From: CAYLRF01 sp964385995
GTDB lineage: Bacteria > Bacillota > Clostridia > Lachnospirales > Lachnospiraceae
Reading direction: 5' to 3'
DNA: 17,455 bases
Assembly (NCBI GenBank): GCA_964385995.1
Contig: CAYLRF010000034.1
Coordinates: 1-17,455 of the forward strand
Within the stretch, counting starts at the first letter, position 1, and the number at the start of each line of letters is the position of its first letter. This document shows positions 16,551 through 17,455 of this stretch, piece after piece. The notes under the pieces were generated by a model that saw only the letters and a program-made list of their open reading frames with translations, did no database searches and was not told the origin of the DNA. The position numbers and the translations under genes are program-made.

Positions 16551-16616
16551 ATGACAGGATATCGGGGCAGGATCCGGGCAACCGTAATATCGCATTTTGC
16601 CCCGACATCATGACAG
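16551..16616. mobile_element. Possible miniature inverted-repeat element, 52 bp, with 7-bp flanking direct repeat
   Basis: GATATCGGGGCA (16558-16569) and TGCCCCGACATC (16598-16609) are inverted repeats of 12 bp with one mismatch, enclosing 28 nt. Exactly adjacent on both outer sides is the same 7-mer ATGACAG (16551-16557 and 16610-16616), as a target-site duplication would look. The element is very small and no transposase is nearby, so chance or a simple long-loop hairpin remains possible. No T-run follows, so it is not a standard terminator for the epimerase gene. Confidence 0.4.
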
Positions 16617-16630
16617 ACGAAGGATGTAGA

Positions 16631-16730
16631 GAAGTTTGGGAGTAGCCCTCCAAAACTACCTTGTTGATACATTATGGCGCGTCGGGAAAGCAGAAAGTTT
16701 GGAAGTAAACTTCCAAAACTACCTTGATGA
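16631..16730. repeat. Two copies of a hairpin-forming repeat upstream of the AAA-ATPase gene
   Basis: Copies at 16631-16667 and 16693-16730 share AGTTTGG.AGT, then CTCC or CTTCC, then AAAACTACCTTG.TGA. Each folds on itself. In copy 2 AGTTTGGAAGT (16696-16706) pairs with ACTTCCAAAACT (16709-16720) with one bulged A. Copy 2 is also enclosed by a 7-bp inverted repeat GCGCGTC (16677-16683) / GACGCGC (16729-16735). No T-run follows. The rest of the 16477-16761 gap shows no gene. Confidence 0.7.
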
Positions 16731-16761
16731 CGCGCGGGGGCTCGTCAGGAAAAGAGAAAAA

Positions 16762-17455
16762 ATGGATCCGAAAAAGAAAATGCTGCCGATTGGGTACGAT
16801 GATTTCGCAGCGATACGAAAAGACGACTTCTATTACGTCGACAAGACCGGACTGATTCGCGAACTCATGAAAAACCGTGCGAATGTCACGCTCTTTACCC
16901 GCCCCAGAAGGTTCGGCAAGTCACTCAACATGAGTATGCTCGCGAATTTCTTTTCCGTGGAGAGCGATAAGTCGATATTCGACGGGCTCGAAATATCTAA
17001 AGACACAGAGCTCTGCGAAAAGTACATGGGGAAATACCCGGTGATATTCCTCACACTTAAGAAGGTCGACGCGGACAATTATGAGACAGCCTTCGGGAGA
17101 GCCGTGCAGCTGATGAATGCCGTCGCGAATAAATTTGAATTTCTGGAACAGAGCGATAAACTAAGCGCTTACGACAAGACCGAATACAGAATATTGAAAG
17201 ACTCTGCCATGAGCGAGAGCACATTCATGAACAGCCTTCTTACGCTTTCACGCCTGCTTGAGAAACATTACGGCAGAAAGGTCGTCCTTCTTGTAGACGA
17301 GTATGACGTCCCGCTCGCGAAAGCGAACGAGAACGGCTATTACGACCGGATGATCACCCTCATACGGGGATTCTTAGGCGACGCTCTTAAGACAAACGAA
17401 AGCCTCGAGTTCGCGGTACTTACGGGGTGTCTGCGCGTCTCGAAAGAAAGCATAT
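16762..17455 (+). CDS. AAA-ATPase-like protein (PF09820-type), 3' end outside the window
   Basis: The first 231 residues of a predicted P-loop ATPase of the family often annotated as AAA-ATPase-like with a C-terminal PD-(D/E)XK nuclease-type domain (formerly DUF1703). Visible features are LPIGYDDFAAIRKDDFYYVDKT, which is the family entry motif, a Walker A-like TRPRRFGKS at 46-54, and a Walker B-like VVLLVDEYDVPL at about 177. The nuclease-like part would lie beyond the right edge. The biological role of this family is not settled. It is common in multicopy form in gut Clostridia and Bacteroidetes. The start is ATG 16762, with only AGGA about 11 nt upstream. ATG 16780 (before LPIGYDDF) is an alternative. 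It has no tight neighbour, and hairpin repeats lie directly upstream. Confidence 0.85.
   Translation, partial: MDPKKKMLPIGYDDFAAIRKDDFYYVDKTGLIRELMKNRANVTLFTRPRRFGKSLNMSMLANFFSVESDKSIFDGLEISKDTELCEKYMGKYPVIFLTLKKVDADNYETAFGRAVQLMNAVANKFEFLEQSDKLSAYDKTEYRILKDSAMSESTFMNSLLTLSRLLEKHYGRKVVLLVDEYDVPLAKANENGYYDRMITLIRGFLGDALKTNESLEFAVLTGCLRVSKESI

Overview
The window looks like the chromosome of a moderately GC-rich member of the Bacillota, class Clostridia, perhaps Lachnospiraceae-like. The evidence is the type III glutamine synthetase, the PurF with a complete set of Fe-S cysteine positions, the LPXTG pilin-type protein next to a class C sortase, the strong AGGAGG-type ribosome sites and the PF09820-type AAA ATPase. 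The genus cannot be fixed from the sequence. Both ends are cut: the left end lies inside a sortase gene and the right end inside an AAA-ATPase gene.

Layout. (1) 1-3712, minus strand: a surface-pilus or adhesin unit. It holds a 1051-residue protein with a thioester head, about six SpaA/Cna-B-like domains and an LPATG anchor, followed 2 nt later by a class C-type sortase. (2) 3713-4533: a long, partly AT-rich gene-free stretch with two unrelated tandem-repeat arrays, a perfect 11-bp inverted repeat and a promoter pointing to pyrC. (3) 4534-8158, plus strand: pyrC, a processive diacylglycerol-glycosyltransferase-like gene, a divergent plsY and ridA, in close order and probably one transcript. 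This joins pyrimidine synthesis to membrane-lipid synthesis. (4) 8179-13862, minus strand: a family 1 beta-glucosidase, then glnN (glutamine synthetase III), then purF (which consumes glutamine). A three-copy array of about 110 bp fills the glnN-purF gap. (5) 13863-14171: a divergent promoter region. (6) 14172-16476, plus strand: a uracil permease and a ketose 3-epimerase. (7) 16477-17455: a small repeat-rich gap and the start of an AAA-ATPase-like gene.

The protein-coding genes belong to known families. The less ordinary content is in the gaps. The pyrC leader carries a 33-bp array with a 98-bp higher-order period. The glnN-purF spacer holds repeats that each carry two hairpins and is bounded by identical 24-bp sequences. 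A terminator hairpin sits just after the predicted glnN start point. A 52-bp inverted-repeat element flanked by a perfect 7-bp direct repeat, and a twice-repeated hairpin, lie ahead of the AAA-ATPase gene. No complete insertion sequence, CRISPR array, tRNA or rRNA gene was recognised, and no defence or mobile system can be claimed from the sequence alone.
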